The notes below the pieces were generated by a model, which was given only the letters and a program-made list of their open reading frames with translations, did no database searches and had not been told where the DNA came from. The position numbers were made by a program, and so were the translations under genes. From assembly GCF_009711265.1 (NCBI RefSeq), contig NZ_WMII01000001.1:248001-312000 (forward strand): DNA of 64,000 nt. Reading direction: 5' to 3'. This stretch comes from Paracoccus shanxieyensis. Lineage in GTDB: Bacteria > Pseudomonadota > Alphaproteobacteria > Rhodobacterales > Rhodobacteraceae. Below, piece by piece: positions 54,306-63,265 of this stretch. Each line of letters begins with the position of its first letter. The first letter of the stretch is position 1.

Positions 54306-54655
54306 TCCGGGTCGCAGGAATCGGGTTTCGCCACGCGGCCACGCTGACCTCGCTTTACGACGCCTTGGTGCGGGCGGGGCAATGCGATGCCATCGCGACC
54401 AGTCATCTGAAAGCCAATGCCCGGATCATTCAGGATCTGGCGCAGCAGCTTGGCCTGCCGCTGCTGGGCGTGGATGTGCGCGATATCACCACGCCGACGC
54501 GATCGCCCCATGTGCTGCGGCTGTATCACACCGGCTCGGTTTCCGAGGCCGCCGCGCTGGCGGCACTGGCCCCCGGTGGCCGCATCGTGGTCGGGCGCAT
54601 GACATCATCGGACCATATGGCAACCGCCGCCATCGCCCAAGGAGACCTGCTGTGA
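54302..54655 (+). CDS. cobE: CobE/CbiG C-terminal domain protein
   Basis: The 117-residue protein matches CobE, a relative of the C-terminal part of Cbi[37 protein letters not shown] and [23 protein letters not shown] (core [11 protein letters not shown]). It is needed for full B12 yield in aerobic producers but its exact activity is unsettled. The ATG overlaps the cobL stop; the stop overlaps the GTG of cobM. Confidence 0.92.
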   Translation: MIRVAGIGFRHAATLTSLYDALVRAGQCDAIATSHLKANARIIQDLAQQLGLPLLGVDVRDITTPTRSPHVLRLYHTGSVSEAAALAALAPGGRIVVGRMTSSDHMATAAIAQGDLL

Positions 54656-55425
54656 CCGTTCATTTCATCGGAGCAGGCCCCGGCGCGGCCGATCTGATCA
54701 CCCTGCGCGGGCGCGACCTGATCGCGGCCTGCCCGGTCTGTCTTTACGCTGGCTCGCTTGTGCCGCAGGCGCTGCTGAACCATTGCCCGCCCGGCGCGCG
54801 CATCGTGAACACCGCCGGGATGGATCTGGACGCGATCATCGGCGAAATCGCTTTGGCGCATGCGGCGGGGCAGGATGTGGCGCGGCTGCATTCGGGCGAT
54901 CTGTCGGTCTGGTCGGCGATGGGGGAACAGTTGCGGCGGCTGCGGGCGCTGGCGATCCCCTATGACGTGACGCCGGGCGTGCCCAGCTTTGCCGCCGCCG
55001 CCGCCGCCTTGGGCGCGGAACTGACGTTGCCCGGAGTGGCGCAATCGGTGGTGCTGACGCGCACCTCGGGCCGGGCCTCGGCCATGCCGGATGGCGAAAC
55101 GCTGGCAGCCTTTGGCGCGACGGGCGCGACGCTGGCCATTCATCTGTCGGTGCATGTGCTGGACCGGGTGCGGGCCGAGCTTGCGCCGCATTACGGCGCG
55201 GATTGCCCGGTCGCCGTGGTCTTTCGCGCAAGCTGGCCCGACCAGCGCATCATCCGTGCCACGCTGGCCACGCTGGACCCCGCCATCGGCCAGGGGGAAC
55301 GCACCGCCCTGATCCTTGTGGGCCGCGCGCTGGAGGCGCAGGATTTCGACGACAGCCGCCTTTACGCCGCCGATTACGACCGCCGGTTTCGCCCGGTCGG
55401 CACCGATCCAAGGTTCCCGGAATGA
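54652..55425 (+). CDS. cobM: Precorrin-4 C11-methyltransferase
   Basis: The 257-residue methylase has [59 protein letters not shown] and [11 protein letters not shown], all diagnostic of CobM/CbiF. The start is GTG, overlapping the cobE stop as GTGA, with AAGGAGA upstream. The stop overlaps cobB by ATGA. Confidence 0.96.
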   Translation: MTVHFIGAGPGAADLITLRGRDLIAACPVCLYAGSLVPQALLNHCPPGARIVNTAGMDLDAIIGEIALAHAAGQDVARLHSGDLSVWSAMGEQLRRLRALAIPYDVTPGVPSFAAAAAALGAELTLPGVAQSVVLTRTSGRASAMPDGETLAAFGATGATLAIHLSVHVLDRVRAELAPHYGADCPVAVVFRASWPDQRIIRATLATLDPAIGQGERTALILVGRALEAQDFDDSRLYAADYDRRFRPVGTDPRFPE

Positions 55426-56729
55426 GGGGGCTGCTGATCAGCGCCCCGGCCTCGGGGTCGGGGAAAACCACGGTGACGCTGGGGCTGATCGCCGCCTTGC
55501 GGGCGCGCGGGCTGGCGGTGCAGCCCTTCAAATGCGGCCCGGATTACATCGACCCGGCCTTTCATCACGCGGCAGCGGGGCGGCCTTCGTTCAATCTGGA
55601 CAGTTGGGCGATGGACCGCACGCAGATCGCGCATCTTCTGGGCGCGGCGCGGGACGCCGATATCGCGCTGGCCGAGGGCTCGATGGGGCTGTTCGACGGG
55701 GTGGCGACCACGGGCGGGCTGGGCAACGGTGCCAGCGCCGACATCGCCGCCCTGACCGGCTGGCCGGTGGTGCTTGTGCTGGACGCCAAGGGACAGGCGC
55801 AATCAGCGGCCGCCGTGGCGCTGGGGTTCCGGCAGATGCGACCCGATGTGGCGCTGGCGGGCGTGGTGCTGAACCGCGTGGCCTCGGCCCGGCACGAGGC
55901 GCTGATCCGTCATGCGCTGGACCCTTTGGGCATTGCCGTGCTGGGCGTCCTGCCGCGCGAGGCCGCCATCGAGCTGCCCGAGCGGCATCTGGGCCTTGTG
56001 CAGGCCAGCGAACACACCGCACTTCAGGATCTGCTGGCCCGCGCCGGACAGGCGGCGACGCAGCATCTGGATCTGGACGCCATCATCGCCGCCGCGCGGG
56101 GCGGCATCGCGACCCCGCAGCCGTTTCGCCCGCTGCCGTTTCGCCCGCTGCCTCCGCCCGGTCAACGCATCGCGCTGGCGCAGGATGCGGCGTTCTCGTT
56201 CATCTATCCGCATCTGATCGCGGGATGGCGTGCCGCGGGGGCCGAGATCATGCCGTTTTCGCCGCTGGCCGATCAGGCCCCCGATGACAGCGCCACCGTC
56301 TGCTGGCTGCCCGGCGGCTATCCGGAACTGCATGCCGGGCGGCTTGCCATGGCCACGCGGTTCCGCGAGTGCCTGCGCCGCTTTGCCGAAACCCGCCCGG
56401 TGCATGGCGAATGCGGCGGCTATATGGCGATGGGCGCGGGACTGGTCGATGCCCAGGGCGCGCGGCACGAAATGGCCGGGCTGCTGGGGCTGGAGACCAG
56501 CTATGCCAAGCGCCGGATGCATCTGGGCTATCGCCGTGCGGCCCCGCTGGGTGGGCTTTACGCGCAGGCGCTGACCGGGCACGAGTTTCACTATGCCACC
56601 ATTCTGTCGCAGCCCGACGACCCGCTGGCCCGCGTCACCGATGCCAATGGCGATACCGTGCCGGAAACCGGATCGCGCCGCGGCCATGCCACCGGCACAT
56701 TCTTTCACCTGATCGGAGACGCGCCATGA
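55422..56729 (+). CDS. cobB: Hydrogenobyrinic acid a,c-diamide synthase (CobB/CbiA)
   Basis: The 435-residue amidotransferase uses glutamine and ATP to amidate side chains a and c. The N-terminal ATPase has the P-loop [11 protein letters not shown] and [13 protein letters not shown]. The C-terminal glutaminase domain has the nucleophile Cys in [11 protein letters not shown] and GHEFHYA. A short Pro-rich repeat [12 protein letters not shown] links the domains. It overlaps cobM and cobF by ATGA. Confidence 0.96.
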   Translation: MRGLLISAPASGSGKTTVTLGLIAALRARGLAVQPFKCGPDYIDPAFHHAAAGRPSFNLDSWAMDRTQIAHLLGAARDADIALAEGSMGLFDGVATTGGLGNGASADIAALTGWPVVLVLDAKGQAQSAAAVALGFRQMRPDVALAGVVLNRVASARHEALIRHALDPLGIAVLGVLPREAAIELPERHLGLVQASEHTALQDLLARAGQAATQHLDLDAIIAAARGGIATPQPFRPLPFRPLPPPGQRIALAQDAAFSFIYPHLIAGWRAAGAEIMPFSPLADQAPDDSATVCWLPGGYPELHAGRLAMATRFRECLRRFAETRPVHGECGGYMAMGAGLVDAQGARHEMAGLLGLETSYAKRRMHLGYRRAAPLGGLYAQALTGHEFHYATILSQPDDPLARVTDANGDTVPETGSRRGHATGTFFHLIGDAP

Positions 56730-57487
56730 TCGACCTGACACTGATCGGCATCGGCTCGGGCAGTCCGGGGCATCTGACCCGCGAAGGTGCGGCGGCCATG
56801 GCCGTGGCCGATCTGATCCTGATCCCCCAGAAAGCCCAGAAATCCGATCTGGCCGATCTGCGCCGCGCGCTGTGTGCCGAAGTGCTGCCCAGCCCGCCGC
56901 CTCTGGCCAGCTTTCCCATGCCCCAGCGGCAGGTGGCGCAGGGCTATCGGCAGGGGGTCGAGGACTGGCATGACGCCATCGCCGCCGAATGGGAGGCGGT
57001 GATCCGCGCCCATGAGGCCGTGCGGCCCGCACTGCTGGTCTGGGGCGATCCGTCGCTTTACGACAGCACTCTGCGGATCGCTGCGCGGGTGGGCCAGCGC
57101 CTGCCGCTGCGGCTGCGCGTCATCCCCGGCATCACGGCGGTGCAGGCGCTGTGCGCGGCCCATGCCATCCCTCTGAACGACGTGGCCCAGCCCGTCACCA
57201 TCACCACGGGCCGGCAATTGCGCGATCATGGCTGGCCGTCATGCGTGGATCGCGTGGTGGTCATGCTGGACGCGGATCCGGCCTTCCAGACGCTGGATCC
57301 CGATGGCATCGACATCTGGTGGGGCGCCTATCTGGGCCTGCCGCAGCAGATGCTGATGCAGGGTCCGCTGGCAAATACCGGCCCCAGGATCGTCAAGGCG
57401 CGTGCCGATGCCCGCGCGGCGCATGGCTGGATCATGGACACCTATCTGCTGGCGCGATGCGGGGCCATGTGGTGCAGCGCCGCCTGA
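56726..57487 (+). CDS. cobF: Precorrin-6A synthase (deacetylating)
   Basis: The 253-residue enzyme removes the acetyl group formed at ring contraction and methylates C1; it is specific to the aerobic route. Motifs are LIGIGSGSPGHLT, LILIPQKAQKSDLADLRR, LVWGDPSLYDSTLRIA, IPGITAVQALCAAH and WWGAYLGLPQQML. It overlaps cobB by ATGA and shares one base with the next gene (TGATG). Confidence 0.96.
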   Translation: MIDLTLIGIGSGSPGHLTREGAAAMAVADLILIPQKAQKSDLADLRRALCAEVLPSPPPLASFPMPQRQVAQGYRQGVEDWHDAIAAEWEAVIRAHEAVRPALLVWGDPSLYDSTLRIAARVGQRLPLRLRVIPGITAVQALCAAHAIPLNDVAQPVTITTGRQLRDHGWPSCVDRVVVMLDADPAFQTLDPDGIDIWWGAYLGLPQQMLMQGPLANTGPRIVKARADARAAHGWIMDTYLLARCGAMWCSAA

Positions 57488-57813
57488 TGCGGGTCCGTCT
57501 GACCCTGCCCCCGGATGTGCGGGCCGACGCGCTGGCCGACGCATTGACAGACGCGCTGACGGACGCACTGGCCGGGCTGCCGGTGCAGCTTTGCCGCGCC
57601 GGGTTGCAGGCAGCGGGTGCCAAGCCGGTCCTGATGGCGATGCAGGCCGAACGCCGTGCCTCATATCTGTTTCACGGTCTGGCTGTGACGGATGTGGGTG
57701 ACATCGCCGCGACGCTGCGCGCCTATCTGGATGCGCCGGGCGGCTGGATCACCGATGCGCGGACCTGCGGCAGGCTGCGGCTGTGCCTGAAGACGCGGAT
57801 CCCTGCGGGGTGA
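57487..57813 (+). CDS. 108-residue protein of unknown function, last gene of the cob operon
   Basis: The frame starts within the cobF stop (TGATG) and runs 108 codons. The N-terminal part contains a short tandem repeat ADALADALTDALTDALAG. The C-terminal part has RASYLFHGLAVTDVGDIAATL and an Arg/Cys-rich end, DARTCGRLRLCLKTRIPAG. Three cysteines are present. The start overlap and its position at the end of a coupled B12 operon argue that it is real. I recognise no family. A redox or metal-related accessory role is a guess. Confidence 0.7.
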   Translation: MRVRLTLPPDVRADALADALTDALTDALAGLPVQLCRAGLQAAGAKPVLMAMQAERRASYLFHGLAVTDVGDIAATLRAYLDAPGGWITDARTCGRLRLCLKTRIPAG

Positions 57814-58240
57814 AAAAATGCCGCCATTCTTGCGTCGCGCGGAGGGAGGAGAGACACGGGCAAGAACGGCGGCACTGCCATGAAGAACCCCGTGCGGCGC
57901 GGGGTGGCGGGGATGCGGGCCCCGTCTTGTTCAGGTTGCGCGGCGATGCGGCATTGCTCAAGAACAATCCCGTCACCCTGCGGTTGCGGAAGCCATCTGC
58001 CCAATTCCGCGCCAATCCTGCAGCAAAGCGGTCCAAAAAAGCGGATACCCGCGAAGTTTGGGGCTAACAACGGCCGTCCGGGGCAGCCAATGGCGCGATG
58101 CCCGCATGGATTGAACGAAGAACAGGCAATTCGCCCGAAATGGCAGGTCGCCCCGTCCTCACGGCCATCGTGAGTTGATCGAATCGCTCATGAATGGGAC
58201 GATTCCCCTGCTTGAAGCAATAATCACAGGGAGCCTAAGG
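57814..58240. other. Non-coding gap with long imperfect hairpin after the cob operon
   Basis: No convincing gene is seen in these 427 bases. Just after the operon end, TGCCGCCATTCTTGC (57819-57833) and GCAAGAACGGCGGCA (57860-57874) form a 15-bp stem with one mismatch and a 26-base purine-rich loop without a T-run. It may stabilise or end the cob mRNA. The rest should include the promoter for the small secreted protein at 58241. Confidence 0.6.
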
Positions 58241-58393
58241 ATGAAAAGACTGACCGTCGCCGCCGTGCTGGCCCTTTCCGTGACCGCACTTCCTGCCATG
58301 GCCGCGTGCCCCGGCAAGAAGCATGAACAGAATGCCTCGGTCGAGCCAGCGCCGACCGCGCCCGTCGTGCAAACCCCGACGACCAGCGCATGA
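58241..58393 (+). CDS. Small secreted protein (50 residues), unknown
   Basis: The frame MKRLTVAAVLALSVTALPAMAACPGKK... has a clear signal peptide with cleavage after AMA. It leaves a mature peptide of about 29 residues with one Cys at position 2 and a Pro/Thr/Ala-rich end. A CTAAGG ribosome site is well placed and an intrinsic terminator follows directly. The function is unknown; the lone early Cys could alternatively mark a lipoprotein, but the lipobox is poor. Confidence 0.65.
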   Translation: MKRLTVAAVLALSVTALPAMAACPGKKHEQNASVEPAPTAPVVQTPTTSA

Positions 58394-58397
58394 ATTC

Positions 58398-58428
58398 AAG
58401 GGGCGGGGACATCCCCGCCCTTTTCAAT
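58398..58428. terminator. Intrinsic terminator between small secreted protein and parC
   Basis: GGGCGGGGA and TCCCCGCCC form a GC-rich stem with a tight loop followed by TTTTC on the plus strand and by AA-rich sequence on the other side. It lies 5 bases past the small gene stop and touches the end of convergent parC. Confidence 0.75.
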
Positions 58429-60667
58429 TGAACTTGTTGTCGCGCGGGAAGCCGCGCGGAGCCATGTAGCCAGCCCCTGCCCGCTTGCCCAGCCATTGCG
58501 TCAGGTCCGGTTCGGACCGGGTGCGGCCACCGGCCTCGTGCCAGCGCAGACCGTCGGCCAGCGTGATGCAGATGGCATCCGACAGCCCGCCATCCTTGAA
58601 TTTCTGCAACCGCACGCCCTTGCCACGGCCCATTTCCGGCAGTTCGGCGATGGGGAACACCAGCATCTTGCGGTTTTCACCGACGCAGGCGACGTGATCG
58701 CCCGCGACGGTGCGGATCAGCAGCGCATCGCCGTTCAGCACCTGCTTGCCCGTCCGGGTCTGGGCCAGAATATCGGCAGCAGGCACGATGAAGCCGTCGC
58801 CCGCTTTCGAGGCGACCAGATAACGCGCGGTCTTGTCATGGGCGAACATCGCCATGACCGCGACATCGTTGGGCAGGTCGATCATCAGGCGCAGCGGCTC
58901 ACCCATGCCGCGCCCGCCTGGCAGGGTGTTGGCGGGCAGCGTGTAGAAGCGGCCATTGGCCCCGAAGATCATCAGCTTGTCGGTGGTTTCGGCGTGGAAG
59001 GCCATGAAGGGGCCGTCGCCATCCTTGAACTTGATTTCGGCATCCAGCGGCTGGTGGCCCTTCATCGCCCGGATCCAGCCCATTTTCGACAGGATCACGG
59101 TGATCGATTCACGTTCGATCATGCTGTCCATGTCGATCACGGCGGTTTCGCCCGCCTCGCCGATTTCGGTGCGCCGCAGGCCGCCGGGGGCGGATTTGCC
59201 AAATTTCGTGCGGGTCTCACGCAGTTCTTCGCTGATCTTTGCCCATTGCGCGGCGGGATCGGCCAGCATGGCGACCAGACCTTCACGCTCGCGGGTCAGG
59301 TTTTCATGTTCGGCCTTCAGCTCGATTTCCTCAAGCCGGCGCAGCGCGCGCAGGCGCATGTTCAGGATCGCCTCGACCTGCACATCGGTCAGCTTGAATT
59401 CGGCGATCATCACCGCCTTGGGATCGTCCTCATAGCGGATGATCTCGATCACGCGGTCAAGGTTCAGGAAGGCGATCATATAGCCCTCCAGCACCTCAAG
59501 CCGGGCGGCGATCTTGTCCAGCCGGTGGTTGCTGCGCCGCACCAGCACGTCGCGGCGGTGGTCCAGAAACGCGCGCAGCAATTCCTTGAGCGAGCAGACC
59601 TTGGGCTGGCGGCCGTCGATCAGCACGTTCATGTTCATGCCGAAGCGGATTTCCAGTTCCGAGACGCGGAACAGCGCGGCCATCAACTGTTCGGGATCGA
59701 CGGTGCGGGCGCGCGGTTCCAGAACGATGCGCACATCCTCGGCGGATTCGTCGCGCACATCGGCCAGGATCGGCACCTTCTTCAGCTGGATCACCTCGGC
59801 CAGACGCTCGATCAGCTTGGATTTCTGCACCTGATAGGGGATTTCGGTCACGACGATCTGCCAGCCGCCCCGGCCCAGATCCTCGACGGCCCAGCGGGCA
59901 CGCAGGCGCAGGCTGCCGCGCCCGGTGCGATAGGCCTCGGCGATGGTGTCGCGCGATTCGACCAGCACGCCGCCGGTCGGGAAATCCGGTCCGGGCATGA
60001 TGCTGATCAGCGTCTCGTCGCGGGCATCGGGGGCCTTGATCAGATGCAGGCAGGCGTCGATGACTTCGTGCAGGTTATGCGGCGGCACATTCGTCGCCAT
60101 GCCGACCGCGATCCCCGAGGCACCGTTGCACAGCAGGTTCGGAAAGGCGGCAGGCAGAACGGCGGGTTCGTGCAGCGTGCCGTCGTAATTCGGGCGGAAA
60201 TCGACCGCATCTTCGGCCAGACCTTCCATCAGCGCCTCGGATGCCGCGGTCAGGCGGGCTTCGGTATAGCGGCTGGCGGCGGGGTTGTCGCCGTCGATAT
60301 TGCCGAAGTTGCCCTGCCCGTCCACCAGCGGATAGCGCATGGCAAAGGGCTGAGCCAGACGGGCCATGGCGTCATAGATCGCGCCGTCCCCATGCGGGTG
60401 ATAGTTGCCCATCACATCGCCGGTGATCTTGGCCGATTTGCGGAACGCGCCGGTGGGCGACAGCCGCAATTCGCGCATGGCATACAGAATGCGGCGATGC
60501 ACGGGTTTCAGCCCGTCGCGCGCATCCGGCAGCGCCCGGTGCATGATCGTCGACAGGGCATAGGTCAGATAACGTTCGCCGATGGCGCGCGAAAGCGGCT
60601 CGGTGCTGGTCTGATCGCCCTTGGGATCGGGCGGGGTCTGGTCGGGCGCGTTGGGATCGTCGGACAT
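58424..60667 (-). CDS. parC: DNA topoisomerase IV subunit A
   Basis: The 747-residue type IIA subunit has the breakage domain with [20 protein letters not shown] and the catalytic Tyr134 in ASRYTEAR. The C-terminal domain is shorter than in GyrA. At the position of E. coli ParC Ser80 the sequence reads [10 protein letters not shown], i.e. Gly95 instead of Ser. The start [10 protein letters not shown] was chosen over an upstream extension. It separates replicated chromosomes with ParE, not seen here. It is divergent from the SDR gene. Confidence 0.95.
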   Translation of the reverse strand: MSDDPNAPDQTPPDPKGDQTSTEPLSRAIGERYLTYALSTIMHRALPDARDGLKPVHRRILYAMRELRLSPTGAFRKSAKITGDVMGNYHPHGDGAIYDAMARLAQPFAMRYPLVDGQGNFGNIDGDNPAASRYTEARLTAASEALMEGLAEDAVDFRPNYDGTLHEPAVLPAAFPNLLCNGASGIAVGMATNVPPHNLHEVIDACLHLIKAPDARDETLISIMPGPDFPTGGVLVESRDTIAEAYRTGRGSLRLRARWAVEDLGRGGWQIVVTEIPYQVQKSKLIERLAEVIQLKKVPILADVRDESAEDVRIVLEPRARTVDPEQLMAALFRVSELEIRFGMNMNVLIDGRQPKVCSLKELLRAFLDHRRDVLVRRSNHRLDKIAARLEVLEGYMIAFLNLDRVIEIIRYEDDPKAVMIAEFKLTDVQVEAILNMRLRALRRLEEIELKAEHENLTREREGLVAMLADPAAQWAKISEELRETRTKFGKSAPGGLRRTEIGEAGETAVIDMDSMIERESITVILSKMGWIRAMKGHQPLDAEIKFKDGDGPFMAFHAETTDKLMIFGANGRFYTLPANTLPGGRGMGEPLRLMIDLPNDVAVMAMFAHDKTARYLVASKAGDGFIVPAADILAQTRTGKQVLNGDALLIRTVAGDHVACVGENRKMLVFPIAELPEMGRGKGVRLQKFKDGGLSDAICITLADGLRWHEAGGRTRSEPDLTQWLGKRAGAGYMAPRGFPRDNKFN

Positions 60668-60771
60668 AAGGCGGTGAATATGCCCGCGCGGGGCTTCGGT
60701 CCAGTCGGAAATGCGCCGCTTGCGTGTGCCCGCGCCATGACGCAAAACCCTGCGGGCATATGGGGGCGCGC

Positions 60772-61587
60772 ATGAAGACCGTTCTGATCACCGGCTGTTC
60801 GTCAGGCATCGGGCTGGACGCCGCCCATCACCTGCGCGAACGCGGCTGGCAGGTGATCCCGACCTGCCGCAAGCCCGAAGACCTTGCCGCCCGCCGCGAT
60901 GAGGGGTTTGAGCCCCTGCAGCTTGAACTGGCCGATGACGCCAGCGTGGCCCGCTGCGCCGATGCCGCGCGCGAACGGGGCGTCACGGCGCTGGTCAACA
61001 ACGCGGCCTTTGCCATTCCGGGCGCAGTCGAGGATCTGCCGCGCGGGGCGCTGCGGTCGATCTTCGAGGCAAATCTGTTCGGCACCCACGACCTGACCGT
61101 GCGGCTGCTGCCGCATTTCCGCCAGAGCGGCGGGCGGGTCGTGCAGATCTCTTCGGTGCTGGGCATGGTGGGGATCCCGTGGCGCGGGGCCTATGTGGCG
61201 ACGAAATTCGCGCTGGAGGGGCTGACAGACGTGATGCGCGTCGAAATGGCCGACACGCCGGTCAAGCTGGTTCTGATCGAGCCGGGCCCGATCGGGACGA
61301 AGATCCGCCTGAATTCGATCCCGCATTTCGAAAGATGGATCGACTGGGAAAACAGCCCCCGCGTCCAGCACTATCGCGACAGCCTGCTGCAGCGGCTGTA
61401 TCACCCCGCGGCGAAAAAGGACCGGTTCGAGCTGCCGCCCCGCGCGGTTAGCGAAAAGATCGCGCTGGCACTGGAAACCCCGAACCCGCGCCCGCGTTAC
61501 TATGTGACGACGCCGACCTATCTCTCGGGCATCGGACGCAGATTGCTGTCGACGCGGGCACTGGACTGGTTCGCGCGGCGCAGCTAG
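60772..61587 (+). CDS. Short-chain dehydrogenase/reductase
   Basis: The 271-residue classical SDR has the nucleotide motif TGCSSGIG at residues 7-14, NNAAFA, the catalytic Ser in ISSVLGMVG and Tyr-x3-Lys in YVATK. The substrate is unknown. The short insert around [19 protein letters not shown] resembles a group of SDRs in alphaproteobacteria annotated only generally. It is followed by the HIG1-like gene after 22 bases. Confidence 0.92.
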   Translation: MKTVLITGCSSGIGLDAAHHLRERGWQVIPTCRKPEDLAARRDEGFEPLQLELADDASVARCADAARERGVTALVNNAAFAIPGAVEDLPRGALRSIFEANLFGTHDLTVRLLPHFRQSGGRVVQISSVLGMVGIPWRGAYVATKFALEGLTDVMRVEMADTPVKLVLIEPGPIGTKIRLNSIPHFERWIDWENSPRVQHYRDSLLQRLYHPAAKKDRFELPPRAVSEKIALALETPNPRPRYYVTTPTYLSGIGRRLLSTRALDWFARRS

Positions 61588-61609
61588 GGTCGCCCGCGAA
61601 AGGTGACAG

Positions 61610-61810
61610 ATGGACGACAAGCCTCTTTTCATCCTGCTGGCGATCTGTTGCCTTGCCGTGGTCGCGGTTCTGGCGACCGGGATCGGCGGCTTTGCGCGTG
61701 GCGGCGAATTCAACCGCAAGCACGGCAACCGCCTGATGCGCTGGCGCCTGATCGCACAGGCCGTCGCGGTCGCGGTCTTTCTGCTTTACCTGTGGGCGCG
61801 GGGTCACTGA
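61610..61810 (+). CDS. Twin transmembrane helix small protein (HIG1-like)
   Basis: The 66-residue protein has two hydrophobic helices (about 5-26 and 44-62) joined by a basic loop FARGGEFNRKHGNRLMRWR. This is the arrangement of the short HIG1-domain proteins common next to cob(I)alamin adenosyltransferase genes in alphaproteobacteria. In related systems HIG1 proteins associate with cytochrome oxidase; here the role is inferred only from the fold. Its TGA is directly followed by the ATG of the adenosyltransferase. Confidence 0.8.
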   Translation: MDDKPLFILLAICCLAVVAVLATGIGGFARGGEFNRKHGNRLMRWRLIAQAVAVAVFLLYLWARGH

Positions 61811-62392
61811 ATGGTCGTTCTGAACCGGATCTATACCCGCACCGGCGACAAGGGCGAAACCGCGCTGTCAAACGGCGACCGCGTGGCCAAGCACGCGCTG
61901 CGCGTCGAAGCCTATGGCACCGTGGATGAGGCGAATGCCACGCTGGGTCTGGCCCGCCTGCATGCCAGCGGCGACATGGCCAGCCGCATCGCCGCGATCC
62001 AGAACGACCTGTTCGATCTGGGCGCGGATCTGTCGCGCCCACGGATGCAGGAAGATGACGCCGCGCCCTATCCGGTGCTGCGCATCATCGACACGCAGGT
62101 CGACCGCCTTGAGGCGGAAATAGACGCCATGAATGCGAACCTGTCGCCGCTGCGCAGCTTCATCCTGCCCGGCGGCAGCGCGCTTTCGGCGCATCTGCAT
62201 CTGGCCCGCACGGTGACGCGCCGCGCCGAACGCTGCGCCGTGGCGCTGGCCGCCTCCGAGGACGCAAATCCCGCCGCGATCCGCTATCTGAACCGGCTGT
62301 CCGACTGGCTTTTCGTCGCCAGCCGCATCGCCAATGAAAACGGTGCCCAGGACGTGCTTTGGGTGCCAGGAGCAAGCCGATCAGGTGATTAG
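61811..62392 (+). CDS. Cob(I)alamin adenosyltransferase, PduO type
   Basis: The 193-residue protein has the PduO-type ATP motif YTRTGDKGETAL near the N-terminus, VEAYGTVDEANATLG, and the C-terminal RYLNRLSDWLFVASR. It adenosylates cob(I)alamin by a fold unrelated to CobO, so the window has two different adenosyltransferases. It starts immediately after the HIG1-like stop and is probably cotranscribed with it; etfB follows after 114 bases. Confidence 0.95.
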   Translation: MVVLNRIYTRTGDKGETALSNGDRVAKHALRVEAYGTVDEANATLGLARLHASGDMASRIAAIQNDLFDLGADLSRPRMQEDDAAPYPVLRIIDTQVDRLEAEIDAMNANLSPLRSFILPGGSALSAHLHLARTVTRRAERCAVALAASEDANPAAIRYLNRLSDWLFVASRIANENGAQDVLWVPGASRSGD

Positions 62393-62408
62393 AACAGGAT
62401 CGTTGCGT

Positions 62409-62433
62409 AACGACGCAGCAATGTCGTTTTTTT
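62409..62433 (+). terminator. Possible weak intrinsic terminator after the PduO-type gene
   Basis: AACGAC and GTCGTT pair over an 8-base loop and run into a stretch of T. The stem is only 6 bp. It lies 17 bases past the adenosyltransferase stop. Confidence 0.45.
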
Positions 62434-62506
62434 GCTGTTTACAGCGCAGACCGCCAGCTAACAAATTCGCCAACAAGTGATGCAAACGAAAAAAGGGGGA
62501 GAGGCC

Positions 62507-63265
62507 ATGAAAGTCCTCGTACCGGTAAAGCGGGTCATCGACTACAACGTGAAGGCCCGCGTGAAGGCGGATGGATCGGGTGTCGATCTGGCCAACGTCA
62601 AGATGTCGATGAACCCGTTCGACGAAATCGCCGTCGAAGAGGCGATCCGCCTGAAAGAGGCGGGCAAGGCCGAGGAAGTCATCGCCGTCTCGATCGGGGT
62701 GAAGCAGGCGCAGGAAACGCTGCGCACCGCGCTGGCCATGGGTGCTGACCGCGCCATTCTGGTCGTCGCCGCCGATGATGCCTCGACCGATATCGAGCCG
62801 CTGGCTGTCGCAAAAATTCTGGCCGAGGTCGCCAAGGCCGAAGGCGTGCAACTGATCGTCGCGGGCAAGCAGGCCATCGACAACGACATGAACGCCACCG
62901 GCCAGATGCTGGCGGCGCTGCTGGGCTGGGGTCAGGCGGCCTTTGCCAGCAAGCTGGAACTGGACGGCGATGCGGCAAAGGTCACGCGCGAAGTCGATGG
63001 CGGTCTGCAGACCATCAGCGTCAAGCTGCCCGCCGTGGTCACCGCCGACCTGCGCCTGAATGAGCCGCGCTATGCCAGCCTGCCCAACATCATGAAGGCA
63101 AAGAAGAAGCCGCTGGAGGAAAAGACCGCCGCCGATTACGGCGTCGATGTCTCGCCCCGGCTGGAGATCGTCTCGACGCGTGAGCCTGCGGGCCGCAGCG
63201 CCGGGATCAAGGTGGGTTCCGTCGACGAACTGGTCGGCAAACTGAAAGAAGCGGGGGTGATCTGA
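62507..63265 (+). CDS. etfB: Electron transfer flavoprotein beta subunit
   Basis: The 252-residue subunit begins [16 protein letters not shown] and contains [16 protein letters not shown], the DRAILV region and the signature [17 protein letters not shown]. It forms the AMP-binding half of ETF, which passes electrons from acyl-CoA and related dehydrogenases to ETF-quinone oxidoreductase. An AAAAGGGGGA ribosome site precedes the ATG. Its stop overlaps the etfA start by one base (TGATG). Confidence 0.97.
   Translation: MKVLVPVKRVIDYNVKARVKADGSGVDLANVKMSMNPFDEIAVEEAIRLKEAGKAEEVIAVSIGVKQAQETLRTALAMGADRAILVVAADDASTDIEPLAVAKILAEVAKAEGVQLIVAGKQAIDNDMNATGQMLAALLGWGQAAFASKLELDGDAAKVTREVDGGLQTISVKLPAVVTADLRLNEPRYASLPNIMKAKKKPLEEKTAADYGVDVSPRLEIVSTREPAGRSAGIKVGSVDELVGKLKEAGVI

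Noticed and set aside
57880..58173. 97-codon plus-strand frame after the cob operon
   Set aside because: Irregular Cys/Pro/Arg-rich composition, no ribosome site, and overlaps the hairpin region; not supported as a gene.
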